64,000 nucleotides of DNA from Bog-473 sp035552395 (GTDB taxonomy: Bacteria > Actinomycetota > Acidimicrobiia > Acidimicrobiales > RAAP-2): contig DASZLL010000029.1 of assembly GCA_035552395.1 (NCBI GenBank), positions 1 through 64,000 of the forward strand, written 5' to 3'. Below, in pieces: positions 40,199-48,922 of the stretch (within the stretch, counting starts at the first letter, position 1; each line of letters begins with the position of its first letter). Position numbers and translations under genes: made by a program. The notes beneath the pieces are model-generated. The model was not told the origin of the DNA and made no database searches. It worked only from the letters and a program-made list of their open reading frames with translations.

Positions 40199-42598
40199 TC
40201 AGCTTCCGCCGGCCGAACTTGCCGGCTTCGTGGCCGTTGCATCTGCCGGTTCGGGCGCGAGCGGGGCCGGCACAGCATCCACCGCGGCGGCGACGGCGGC
40301 TCCGGCGGGCGTCGAATCGGAGCTGTCCGCGTCCATCGCCTGGGTTGACCGCTTCGAGAAGGCGAGGGCGGCCAGCAGGACGACGAGGGCCGCCCCGGCA
40401 ATGGCGAGACGCCCCCCCGTGTGGTGCCGCATCGTGATCACGGCCGGCAAGATGAGCAGTGAGACCAGGTTCATCACCTTGATCATCGGATTGAGCGCCG
40501 GGCCGGCCGTGTCCTTGAACGGGTCACCCACCGTGTCCCCGATGACCGCTGCCTTGTGGGCCTCCGAACCCTTGCCGCCTTCGTTGCCGTCCTCGATGTA
40601 CTTCTTCGCGTTGTCCCACGCGCCACCCGAGTTGGACAGCGTGTTGGCCATGAGCTGTCCGGTGAGGATGGTGCCGGCGAGGAAGGCCCCCAGCGCCAGG
40701 TAGTTGATGCCGAAGCCGACGATGACCGGGGCCAGGATCGCGAGCAGCGCCGGCGTCGCCAGCTCGCGCTGGGCCGCCGCCGTGCAGATGCTGATCACCC
40801 GCCCGTACTCGGGCTTCTCCGTGTAGTCCATGATGCCGGGGTGCTCGCGGAACTGGCGCCGCACCTCGAGCACGACCGTGCCGGCCGAGCGGCCGACGGC
40901 GCGGATGGCCAAGGACGAGAAGAGGAAGGCGATCGAGCCACCGATGAGGAGACCGATGAACGTGGTCGGGTTGGCCACGTTGATCTGAATCACGCTGAAG
41001 AGCTTCGAGCCCGTCGCGTGCAGGCTCGGAATCTGCTGGCCGATCGTCTCGATGAACGAGGCGAAGAGGGCCACGGCGGCGATCACGGCCGAGCCGATGG
41101 CCACACCCTTGGTGATGGCCTTGGTCGTGTTGCCGACGGCGTCGAGGCTGACCATGATCCGCTCGGCCTCGCCGGAGAACTCGCCCGACATCTCGGCGAT
41201 GCCGGCCGCGTTGTCCGACACGGGCCCGAAGCTGTCCTCGGAGACGACCATCCCGGCCGTGGCCAGCAGGCCGATGCCGATGAGCGCCACCAGGTAGAAG
41301 GTCAGCTCGATGTTGCCGTCGCCGAGCCCGATGGCCACACCGATGGCGATGGCAATGGCGATGATGGCCCATACGGAGGACTCGAGCCCGATCGCGATGC
41401 CCGCGAGGACCGTCGTCGCCGGGCCGGTGCGCGCCGAGGCGGCGATCTCCTTGACCGGACCGCGTTCGGTCGAGGTGAACTGCTCGGTGATCTGGCTGGC
41501 CACGAGCGAGAGGATGACGCCGGTGAGCACCGCGTAGAAGACCTTGAGATCGTGCACGTAGTACTCCGCCACCAGGTAGGCCCCGATGATGGTCAAGAAC
41601 GCCGCCAGCCAGAAGCCACGGTTGATCGGCGCCAGCGCGTTGCGGTCTTTCTTGCGCGCTTTCACCACGAGGACGCCGACCACCGAGGCGATGATCCCCA
41701 TGGCCGGGACGATGAGGGGGTACAGGACGGCCGGGGTCGGGTTGTGCCCGATGGTCCGGAAGGCCGAGTAGCCCAAGATGAGCGACGAGATGATCGTGAT
41801 CTCGTAAGACTCGAAGAGGTCGGCCGCCATCCCGGCGCAGTCACCGACGTTGTCACCGACGTTGTCGGCGATGGTCGCGGCGTTGCGCGGATCGTCCTCG
41901 GGGATGCCGGCCTCGACCTTGCCGACGAGGTCGGCGCCGACGTCGGCCGCCTTGGTGAAGATGCCGCCTCCGACACGCATGAAGAGGGCGAGCAGCGAGG
42001 CGCCGAACGCAAAGCCGATCAGCACGGCCGTCGCCGAGTTTTGGAAGATGAGGACGATGGCGGTGGCGCCGACCAGGCCCAGGCCGACGCAGAGCATGCC
42101 GGTGACGGCGCCGGTGCGGAAGGCGACCCGCAGCGCGCCCGCCATGCCGCCGCCTTGGGAGGCCGCCGCCGCAGTACGGACGTTGCCCCGCACGGCGATG
42201 CTCATGCCGATGAATCCGGTGAGGCCCGAGAAGGCCGCCCCGAAGAGGAAGCAGATGACCCGATAGAGGCCGTCCTGCTGAAAACTCAACGCGATCCCGC
42301 CGTCGGGCTTCACCACCTTGGTGGCCGTGAAGAAGATGAGGATGGCCAGCGGGATGATGATCATCACGATGGCGCGGAACTGCCGAGCCAAGAAGGCCTC
42401 CGCGCCCTCCTGGACCGCCTGGGCGATCTCTTTCATCTTGATCGTGCCCTGATCGGCGGCCAAGACGTTCCGGGCGAGCAGCAATCCGGCGGCGATGCCG
42501 ACGATGCCGGCGGCCAGGCAGATATACAGCCAGGTCTTGTCCGCTCCGCCCAGGTGAAACGCCTGGTACCCACCCTCGGCGGCGAGGAGATTGATCAT
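40199..42598 (-). CDS. hppA: K+-independent proton-pumping pyrophosphatase
   Basis: A 799-residue membrane enzyme with about 16 transmembrane helices that couples PPi hydrolysis to proton export. The catalytic loop DVGADLVGKVEAGIPEDDPR followed by NAATIADNVGDNVGDCAGM is complete, as is the C-terminal DNAKKYIEDGN and GDTVGDPFKDTAGPALNP. At the cation-specificity site it reads GNTTKAITKG; Lys and Thr at these positions mark the K+-independent proton-pump type, whereas Ala/Gly would mean K+ dependence. After the last helix there is an Ala/Pro/Asp-rich tail of about 60 residues not typical of the family. GAAAGGG lies upstream of ATG 42598. Confidence 0.95.
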   Translation of the reverse strand: MINLLAAEGGYQAFHLGGADKTWLYICLAAGIVGIAAGLLLARNVLAADQGTIKMKEIAQAVQEGAEAFLARQFRAIVMIIIPLAILIFFTATKVVKPDGGIALSFQQDGLYRVICFLFGAAFSGLTGFIGMSIAVRGNVRTAAAASQGGGMAGALRVAFRTGAVTGMLCVGLGLVGATAIVLIFQNSATAVLIGFAFGASLLALFMRVGGGIFTKAADVGADLVGKVEAGIPEDDPRNAATIADNVGDNVGDCAGMAADLFESYEITIISSLILGYSAFRTIGHNPTPAVLYPLIVPAMGIIASVVGVLVVKARKKDRNALAPINRGFWLAAFLTIIGAYLVAEYYVHDLKVFYAVLTGVILSLVASQITEQFTSTERGPVKEIAASARTGPATTVLAGIAIGLESSVWAIIAIAIAIGVAIGLGDGNIELTFYLVALIGIGLLATAGMVVSEDSFGPVSDNAAGIAEMSGEFSGEAERIMVSLDAVGNTTKAITKGVAIGSAVIAAVALFASFIETIGQQIPSLHATGSKLFSVIQINVANPTTFIGLLIGGSIAFLFSSLAIRAVGRSAGTVVLEVRRQFREHPGIMDYTEKPEYGRVISICTAAAQRELATPALLAILAPVIVGFGINYLALGAFLAGTILTGQLMANTLSNSGGAWDNAKKYIEDGNEGGKGSEAHKAAVIGDTVGDPFKDTAGPALNPMIKVMNLVSLLILPAVITMRHHTGGRLAIAGAALVVLLAALAFSKRSTQAMDADSSDSTPAGAAVAAAVDAVPAPLAPEPADATATKPASSAGGS

Positions 42599-42837
42599 TC
42601 CCGGTGTGCCCTTTCTGTTCCAGTTCGCCCAGTGGAGAGAGAGCGGACGCGCCCTCGTCCGTGTGGTGCGGCAGCGCTCAGCACCACGGTCGATGTCGTG
42701 CGCCCGGTGCGAGGACGCGCCGGGGAGGCCGCACCCGACGCCGGGCCGCCGGGCACGTTAGCTACTGGCGCCGGGGTGGGCAATTTGCCGCCTCGTCTGG
42801 GCTCTCGGACCGGGGGTGCCCTAGGGACCCGAGGGAC

Positions 42838-45291
42838 TCACGGTTCGGCCGGGTCGCTCGGGGCCCCTTGGACGAGTTCGAACGAGGGGTTGAGCATGGC
42901 GGGCCGGCGACTCCAGCTCCCGACCATCCCCTCGGCGACCAGGCGGGCGCCCGGATCGATGCCGGCGATCTTCGGCCGGCCCTGGAAGACCAGGAGGATG
43001 CCGCCCGTGCCGTCGCTCAACACGCACTCGAGATTGGAGCTCCCCGCCCGGGGCTGGACCCGGACCGACTTCACCCGCCCGGCCACCCGCACGCGGTGGC
43101 GCGGCACCACCGCGGCGATCGGCGTGGTCGCCCCGGCCCGCTGGGCCAGCGTCGCGTCCGCCTCGAGCACCGCCGCCTGGCGGCGGGGTCCGTCCCGGCG
43201 CCCCACGCGATCGATCCCGGTACGCCCCTCGGCGTCGACCGTCTCGGCCCCGTCGGCACCGACTTGCCCCTGGCGCGCTCGCTGCTGCACCAGCCGTCCG
43301 TAGGAGCGCACCCGCTCGCCCAAGCGACCGCCGCCCACGGCGAAGGGGATGATCGTGGCACTGACGTGGGGCACCTGCCCCAGCACCGCCGCGATCTTGT
43401 CGGCCGTGCGGTCGTGCAGGAACCGCTCCCAGAATCTGGCGTAGCTGCGCCGCGGCAGGAGCACGGTGCACTCGGTGTCGCCGTCGAGCGTGGCGTCCGC
43501 CACCAGCTCGATGGCGGCCCGGCCGAGCCGGCGGTCCGGGGTCTCGATGATGTCGAGGGGCACGCGCGCCAACCCCAGACGACCCCACTCCGCCTCGAGC
43601 TCGCGCGCCGCCTTGGTGTCGATGTCGAAGTGCACCGCCCGCAGGTCGTCGGGCGCCAGCATGCGCGCGTACTGCAGGGCCCGGGCGGTCGCCATGTCGA
43701 GGCGGTCGACCAGCACCACCACCACGTGCCGCCGGAGCACCGGGGCCTCCGACGCCTCGACCACGCCGGTCTCGAGCATCTCGTCCTCGCGGGTGTACTC
43801 CCGGTGCAGGCGGATCAGCCCGATGTAGAGCAAGGGGCCCACGACGAAGATGAGCCACGCCCCCTCCTTGAACTTCGCCACCGCGAAGATCAGCACCACG
43901 ATGACGGACAAGAACGCGGAGAACCCGTTGATGACGACGCCGCGTCGCCAGTGCCCGGCGCGCGCCGTCAGGTGATGCTTGACCATGCCGGATCCGGCCA
44001 TCGTGAAGCCGGTGAACACACCGATGGCGTAGAGGGCGACGAGCCCGTTGACCTGGGCCTTGTAGACGAGCACCAGCGCCAGCGCCACGCCGGTCAACAC
44101 GAGGATCCCGTTGGAAAAGGCCAGCCGATGGCCGCGCCGCGTCAGCTGGCGCGGCAAGAAGCGGTCCCCCGCCACGAAGTTCGCCAGGTACGGGAAGCCG
44201 TTGAAGCTCGTGTTGCCGCCGGTGTAGAGGATCAGCATGGTGGCCAGCTGCACGACGTAGAAGCCGAGATGGCCGACGGGGCTGGTGCCGAAGACGGCCT
44301 TGACCTCTTGGGACACCACGGTGGGCGACCCGATCGCGTAGGGCACGGCATGAGTCCACTTGGCCAGAAGTGTCACCCCGAGCACCAGGAAGCCGAGCGT
44401 CGTACTCATGATCACCAGCGTCTGACGCGCGTTGCGCGACTCGGGTTTGCGGAAGCTGCTCACCCCGTTGGAGATCGCCTCGAGCCCGGTCAGCGACGAC
44501 CCGCCGTTGGCGAACGAGCGCAACAGCGAGATGAAGGCCAACCCCATCAGCCAGCCCGAGCCGGGCGTCCCGAACTTGCCGCCGTAGAGCTGGTCGTGCG
44601 GGGGGAGCGGGATGGAGTGCAGCGTGCCCAGCGCTTCCTTGGTGAAGCCGGTGACGAGCACGGCCGCCAGGGAGAAGATGAAGAAGTAGGTCGGGACGGC
44701 GAAGAATCGACCGGCCTCGCGAATGCCGCGGAGGTTGCCGTAGAGCAGGATCACGATCACGCCCACCGTGATGGCCACGGTGTCGAACGTGTTGGCCAGG
44801 CTCGGCACGGCACTCGTCAGGGCCGCCGTGCCCGCCGACGTCTGCACCGCGACCGTCACCGTGTAGTCGATGAGCAGCGCGACGGCCGCGATCTGCGCGA
44901 CGCGCGGCCCGAAGTTGTCCCGGGCCACCACGTACGAGCCGCCCGCCTTCGTGTAGAGCTGGATCACCTCGAGGTACGACAGGGTCACGAAGAAGAGGAC
45001 GCCGAGGATGGCGAGGGTGATCGGCACGACCAGCGTGAAGGCGGCCAGGCCGACGTAGGGGACGAGCTGGGTGAGCATCTCCTCGGTGCCGTAGGCCGAG
45101 GACGAGATGCAGTCGGGCGCGAGCACGCCGAGGGCCACCGGCTTGCGGAGCCGCTCGGAGGCCAGCTGCTCGGTGACGAGTGGCGGACCGAGCAGCTTGT
45201 TCTTCAGCCGGTAGCGCCGGGTCTCGGGGATGTTCTCGCCGGCGACGCCGGGGAGCGGGACCGTCGGCCGGGGCGCGGTGGAGGTCGCCAC
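42838..45291 (-). CDS. KimA/APC-type potassium or amino acid permease fused to a C-terminal OB fold
   Basis: An 817-residue protein. Residues about 50-480 hold twelve hydrophobic segments of the APC superfamily (ISSSAYGTEEMLTQLVPYVG, KAGGSYVVARDNFG, SLTGLEAISNGVSSF), close to KimA-type high-affinity potassium importers. A cytosolic USP-like region follows (RRHVVVVLVDRLDMATARAL). The last 80 residues form an OB fold (RVRVAGRVKSVRVQP, LECVLSDGTGGILLVFQGR, LVAEGMVGSWSRRPAMLNP) that is a separate gene near ceoBC in Mycobacterium. GTG 45291 lies 6 nt after TACTGT, so it is preferred over GTG 45297. Divergent from ceoB-ceoC, which likely regulate it. Confidence 0.88.
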   Translation of the reverse strand: MATSTAPRPTVPLPGVAGENIPETRRYRLKNKLLGPPLVTEQLASERLRKPVALGVLAPDCISSSAYGTEEMLTQLVPYVGLAAFTLVVPITLAILGVLFFVTLSYLEVIQLYTKAGGSYVVARDNFGPRVAQIAAVALLIDYTVTVAVQTSAGTAALTSAVPSLANTFDTVAITVGVIVILLYGNLRGIREAGRFFAVPTYFFIFSLAAVLVTGFTKEALGTLHSIPLPPHDQLYGGKFGTPGSGWLMGLAFISLLRSFANGGSSLTGLEAISNGVSSFRKPESRNARQTLVIMSTTLGFLVLGVTLLAKWTHAVPYAIGSPTVVSQEVKAVFGTSPVGHLGFYVVQLATMLILYTGGNTSFNGFPYLANFVAGDRFLPRQLTRRGHRLAFSNGILVLTGVALALVLVYKAQVNGLVALYAIGVFTGFTMAGSGMVKHHLTARAGHWRRGVVINGFSAFLSVIVVLIFAVAKFKEGAWLIFVVGPLLYIGLIRLHREYTREDEMLETGVVEASEAPVLRRHVVVVLVDRLDMATARALQYARMLAPDDLRAVHFDIDTKAARELEAEWGRLGLARVPLDIIETPDRRLGRAAIELVADATLDGDTECTVLLPRRSYARFWERFLHDRTADKIAAVLGQVPHVSATIIPFAVGGGRLGERVRSYGRLVQQRARQGQVGADGAETVDAEGRTGIDRVGRRDGPRRQAAVLEADATLAQRAGATTPIAAVVPRHRVRVAGRVKSVRVQPRAGSSNLECVLSDGTGGILLVFQGRPKIAGIDPGARLVAEGMVGSWSRRPAMLNPSFELVQGAPSDPAEP

Positions 45292-45410
45292 GGCCACACA
45301 GTAGAAGCAATCCGTGAGCGTCCCCGGACGCCGGCGGCGGCAGGCGACCCCCGCAGACGCCTCCGACCGCCGCTTTTTGCACAGCCCGACCGGGCGTGTT
45401 GCACTGTGGC

Positions 45411-46079
45411 GTGCATGTGATCGTCGTGGGGTGCGGCCGCGTCGGGTCGGGTCTCGCTATTTCGCTGAGTGCCGAGGGCCATTCTGTGGCCGTCATCGAC
45501 AAGTCGGTGTCCGCCTTCCGTCGCCTGAAGGACTGGAACGGTCAGTCTCTGGTCGGCTCGGGGTTCGACCGCGACGACCTCGAGAAGGCGGGCGCGCTCC
45601 ACGCCGACGCGCTGGCTGCGGTCACGAGCGGCGACAACACGAACATCTTGACCGTGCGGATCGCCCGGGAGACCTACAAGATTCCCAACGTGGTGGCGCG
45701 CATCTACGACCCCCGGCGCGCCGAGATCTATCAGCGGCTCGGCATCCCGACCGTCGCCACCGTCACGTGGACCATCGACCAGGTGCGGCGCCAGCTGCTC
45801 CCCGCTGAGGACGTGCGCGGGTGGTCCGACGCCACCGGCCGACTCGCCCTGGTCGACCGGTTGCTGCCCGACTCGTGGGCCGGCCGCCACCTGAGCGAGC
45901 TCGAACAGCCCGGGCGATTGGCCGTCATGGCCGTCACCCGCGCCGGCACCCCGCGCCTCGATGCGCGCGAGCTCGTCGGCCAGGAAGGCGACGTCCTGCA
46001 CCTGGCCGTCCTCGACGACGCGCTGCGCGAGCTCGACGAGTCGTTGGCGCGCCTGGCGGGCCGGGAGCAGCACTCGTGA
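45411..46079 (+). CDS. ceoB: TrkA/KTN-family potassium regulatory protein CeoB
   Basis: A 222-residue cytoplasmic regulator with an NAD-binding KTN domain (IVVGCGRVGSGLAISLSAEG, AVIDKSVSAFRRL, TSGDNTNILTVRIARE) and a C-terminal TrkA-C domain. It should bind NAD(H) or nucleotides and gate a potassium transporter. The GTG at 45411 (then His-Val-Ile-Val) is used; GTG 45417 is equally possible. It overlaps ceoC by 4 nt and is divergent from the KimA-like permease, the same pairing as ceoBC in Mycobacterium. Confidence 0.9.
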   Translation: MHVIVVGCGRVGSGLAISLSAEGHSVAVIDKSVSAFRRLKDWNGQSLVGSGFDRDDLEKAGALHADALAAVTSGDNTNILTVRIARETYKIPNVVARIYDPRRAEIYQRLGIPTVATVTWTIDQVRRQLLPAEDVRGWSDATGRLALVDRLLPDSWAGRHLSELEQPGRLAVMAVTRAGTPRLDARELVGQEGDVLHLAVLDDALRELDESLARLAGREQHS

Positions 46080-46747
46080 AGGTCGCCATTGCGGGCGCCG
46101 GCAGCGTCGGCACCGCCATCGCGTCCGACCTGCACGCGAACGGGCACGACGTGCTCGTCGTCGAGAAGGACCCCGACCTCGTCGAGCGGCTGCGTCCCAC
46201 CATCGACGTCACCTGGGTCGCCGCCGATGCGTGCGAGGTCGCGTCGCTCGATGCCGCCGGGTTCGCCACGGTCGACGTCGTCGTCGCGACAACCGGCGAC
46301 GACGAGGACAACCTGGTGATCTCGTTGCTGGCGAAACAGGAATTCGCCGTGCCGCGTGTGGTGGCACGGGTCAACCACCCGAAGAACCAGTGGCTCTTCA
46401 ACGAGAGTTGGGGGGTGGACGTCTCCGTCTCCACCCCGCAGCTCCTCACCGCGCTGGTCGAGGAAGCGGTGTCCGTGGGCTCGCTGGTCCGGCTGCTCCA
46501 GTTCCAGGGCGGCGCCGCCCACCTCGTCGAGATCACCCTCGCCGAAGATTCTCCCGCCAACGACACCGCGATCGCCGACTTGGCCTTCCCACGCGACGCC
46601 GTCGTGGTGGCCGTGGTCCGGGCCGACCGGCTCATCGTGCCGCGGGGTGACACGACGTTGCAGTCGGGCGACGAGGTGCTCGTCTTGGTGACCGCAGATG
46701 CCGAGGACGCGGTCCACGCGCTGTTCATCGCCGAACAATCGCCGTAA
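46076..46747 (+). CDS. ceoC: TrkA/KTN-family potassium regulatory protein CeoC
   Basis: A 223-residue paralogue of CeoB with KVAIAGAGSVGTAIASDLHA, VLVVEKDPDLVERLRP, ATTGDDEDNLVISLLAKQ and a TrkA-C domain ending in QSGDEVLVLVTADAEDAVH. The GTG start overlaps the ceoB stop (GTGA). Together the two form the regulatory ring of a potassium uptake system; the permease is most likely the divergent KimA-like protein. Confidence 0.93.
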   Translation: MKVAIAGAGSVGTAIASDLHANGHDVLVVEKDPDLVERLRPTIDVTWVAADACEVASLDAAGFATVDVVVATTGDDEDNLVISLLAKQEFAVPRVVARVNHPKNQWLFNESWGVDVSVSTPQLLTALVEEAVSVGSLVRLLQFQGGAAHLVEITLAEDSPANDTAIADLAFPRDAVVVAVVRADRLIVPRGDTTLQSGDEVLVLVTADAEDAVHALFIAEQSP

Positions 46748-46884
46748 GCAACCGGACGGCAACCGGCAACCCGGGTCACGTTCGTGCGTGGCCGCTCGGC
46801 GGGGCAGCGCTACGTTCGCGACCCGGTCCTCCTTTTGTCACCATTGCTCAAGATTGGGTGCCCGTCGCCCGTACCATTGGTGGT

Positions 46885-47676
46885 ATGGAAGCGGCGTTCT
46901 TCGATCTCGACAAGACGGTGATCGACCGTGCCTCCATCGCGGCGTTCGGACGGCCGTTCCTCAAGGGCGGCCTCATCAACCGCCGGCTCGTGGCCCGGGC
47001 CGCCATCTCCCAGCTGATCTACCTCTACTTCGGCGCCGACGAGGACCGGCTGGTGCGGGTGCGCGAGTCGATGCTCGCGGTGACCAAGGGCTGGGACCGC
47101 GCCCAGGTCCGCCAGATCGTGCGCGAGACGATGCTGCAGACCATCGAGCCGATCATGTACGCCGAGGCGCTCGAGTTGATGGAGCTGCACCGCGCCGCGG
47201 GGCACCGCGTCTATCTCGTCTCGGCCTCACCCGAGGAGATCGTGCTGCCGCTGGCCGACCTGCTCGGGGTCGACGGTGCGATCTGCTCGCGCGGCGAGGT
47301 CGACGAGCAAGGGCGTTACACGGGCCGGATGGCCTTCTACGCCCAGGGGGACTGCAAGGCGACCGCCATGCACGAGTTGGCCGAGCGCACGGGGATCGAC
47401 CTCGGCGCCAGCAGCGCCTACTCGGACTCGGCTACCGACCTCCCCATGCTCGAGGCGGTCGGGCGACCGGTGGCGGTCAACCCCGATCGCGCCCTGGCCA
47501 AGATCGCGCGCGAGCGCGGCTGGGAGGTACGCAACTTCGTCAAGCCGATCCGCTTGCGCGACCGCGTGGGCCGCACGACACCGGTGGTGACGACGAGCCT
47601 GGCCGTAGCGGGTGCTGCGTTGATCCTGTGGCGTCGCGGCCACCGCGGCCGCCACGCGTCCGGACGCGCCGCCTGA
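46885..47676 (+). CDS. HAD-IB family phosphatase with a C-terminal membrane helix
   Basis: A 263-residue haloacid-dehalogenase hydrolase of the SerB-like IB group. Motif I is AAFFDLDKTVIDRAS (nucleophile Asp), motif II YLVSASPEEIV, motif III the Lys in QGDCKATAMHEL, and motif IV SAYSDSATDLPMLEAVG. A hydrophobic segment near residue 235 (PVVTTSLAVAGAALILWRRG) should anchor it to the membrane. The substrate may be a phospholipid or lysophosphatidate, as the mycobacterial relatives are often fused to acyltransferases. ATG 46885 lies 7 nt after TACCAT (leaderless). Confidence 0.92.
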   Translation: MEAAFFDLDKTVIDRASIAAFGRPFLKGGLINRRLVARAAISQLIYLYFGADEDRLVRVRESMLAVTKGWDRAQVRQIVRETMLQTIEPIMYAEALELMELHRAAGHRVYLVSASPEEIVLPLADLLGVDGAICSRGEVDEQGRYTGRMAFYAQGDCKATAMHELAERTGIDLGASSAYSDSATDLPMLEAVGRPVAVNPDRALAKIARERGWEVRNFVKPIRLRDRVGRTTPVVTTSLAVAGAALILWRRGHRGRHASGRAA

Positions 47677-47681
47677 AGGTT

Positions 47682-47756
47682 TTACGCCTCGCGCAGGCGG
47701 CGGGCGGCGACAACGCCGAGGGCGACCAACACGGCGAGAATGATGAGCTTCTTCAT
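47682..47756 (-). CDS. 24-residue single-pass membrane peptide
   Basis: ATG 47756 to TAA 47682 encodes MKKLIILAVLVALGVVAARR followed by LREA: a short positive N-terminus, 14-15 hydrophobic residues and a basic C-terminus, a complete one-helix membrane peptide. TAGGAT lies exactly 7 nt before the ATG, the leaderless-promoter spacing seen at other genes in this window. It sits alone between the HAD phosphatase and the sigma-factor gene. I recall similar tiny proteins in related actinobacteria but cannot confirm. Function unknown; it could modulate a membrane protein. Confidence 0.68.
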   Translation of the reverse strand: MKKLIILAVLVALGVVAARRLREA

Positions 47757-47862
47757 GGCGGCGATCCTAGGCGGGCGTTGCGACGGCGCGAACCGCGAGA
47801 CGCGGCACAACGAAACCGACGATGCAGCTCAGGAGCTCAGGAAGCTCGGGTGGCCCAGAGGT

Positions 47863-48801
47863 TCAGACGGTCAGGAGGTCGCGGGCACCGGTGTCCGAGG
47901 ACGGGTGGCGCAACTTCGACATCGCCCGCGCCTCGATCTGGCGGATCCGCTCGCGGGTCAGGTTGAAGTGCTCGCCGACCTCCTCGAGCGTCCGGGGCTC
48001 GCCCCGGTCCAGGCCGAAGCGCAGCCGCAGGATCTCGCGCTCGCGCTCGTCGAGCGGCGAGAGCAACCGGCCGATCTCGTCGGGCAGCAGGGAGACGGCC
48101 GCCACCTCGAAGGGTGACTCGGCCGAGCGGTCCTCGACCACGTCGCCCAGCTCGGCGTCCCCGTCCTCACGCAGCGGCTCGGACAGCGACAGCGGCTCGG
48201 CGCGGAAGCGCAGGGCCTCGACCAGCTTGTCCTCGGGCATCTCGACCTCGATGCCGAGCTCGGCCAGCGTGGCTGGGCGGCCCAGCTTGAGTTCCAACCT
48301 CGCCTGGGCCTTCTGCACCCGGGCCAGCGTGTCGCCGGCGTGAACCGGCAGTCGAATCGTGCGCCCGGTGTTGGCGATGCCGCGGGTGATGGCCTGGCGG
48401 ATCCACCAGGTGGCGTACGTCGAGAACTTGAAGCCCTTGCGCCAGTCGAACTTCTCGACGGCGTGCATGAGGCCGAGGTTGCCCTCCTGGATCAGGTCCA
48501 GCAGCGGCAGGCCCGAGGCTTGATACTTCTTGGCGATCGACACGACCAGACGCAGGTTGGACTGGACGAAGGTCTGCTGGGCCTGCTCACCCTCCATGAC
48601 GCAGCGGCGCATCTCGCGCTTCTTTGCCGTGGTCAGACCCTTGGGCGCCTTGGCCACGTCGGCCTCGGCGGCGCGCCCGGCCTCGATGGCCTGGGCCAGG
48701 CGGACCTCGTCGTCCTTGGTCAGCAGTGGGTACTGACCGATGTCTGTCAGGTAGAGCCGAACGAGATCCTCGTCGTCGCGCTCAATTCGTTCCTTGGCCA
48801 A
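47863..48801 (-). CDS. RpoD-family sigma factor (group 2, SigB/HrdB-like)
   Basis: A sigma-70 factor without region 1.1. Region 1.2 is DDEDLVRLYLTDIGQYPLLT; region 2 FVQSNLRLVVSIAKKYQASG, LPLLDLIQEGNLGLMHAVEK and FKFSTYATWWIRQAITRGIA; region 3 RTIRLPVHAGDTLARVQKA; region 4 LDRGEPRTLEEVGEHFNLTR and ERIRQIEARAMSKLRHP. The start is uncertain: no ATG/GTG suits the domain edge, so TTG 48801 (with GGAAGG 13 nt upstream) is used, giving 312 residues. A longer frame would overlap the upstream gene. TACACT at 48908-48913 (minus strand) is a candidate -10. It may be the primary or a general-stress factor. Confidence 0.88.
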   Translation of the reverse strand: MAKERIERDDEDLVRLYLTDIGQYPLLTKDDEVRLAQAIEAGRAAEADVAKAPKGLTTAKKREMRRCVMEGEQAQQTFVQSNLRLVVSIAKKYQASGLPLLDLIQEGNLGLMHAVEKFDWRKGFKFSTYATWWIRQAITRGIANTGRTIRLPVHAGDTLARVQKAQARLELKLGRPATLAELGIEVEMPEDKLVEALRFRAEPLSLSEPLREDGDAELGDVVEDRSAESPFEVAAVSLLPDEIGRLLSPLDEREREILRLRFGLDRGEPRTLEEVGEHFNLTRERIRQIEARAMSKLRHPSSDTGARDLLTV

Positions 48802-48922
48802 GATCGTCGCCAAACCTTCCCGTATCGTCGGCTCGGCAGGGGACTCTCGCCGGGCAATATTGAAACGCAGCGGACGCCCGTTCCTGGCGCAACTGGGCTG
48901 CTCACCCAGTGTAAAGGCACTG

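Noticed and set aside
42599..42837. small open frame (62 codons) between hppA and the permease gene
   Set aside because: Pro/Ala/Arg-rich, no ribosome binding site or promoter, and typical of GC-rich intergenic DNA.
40556..43303. 915-codon open frame on the plus strand opposite hppA
   Set aside because: Antisense shadow of the pyrophosphatase and permease genes; composition (Asp/Gly/Arg/His) is that of a reversed frame and it has no start signal.
45298..45410. possible ydaO-type c-di-AMP riboswitch before the KimA-like permease
   Set aside because: The gap is 113 bp including the promoter, and the -10 box touches the start codon, so there is no leader RNA to hold a riboswitch.
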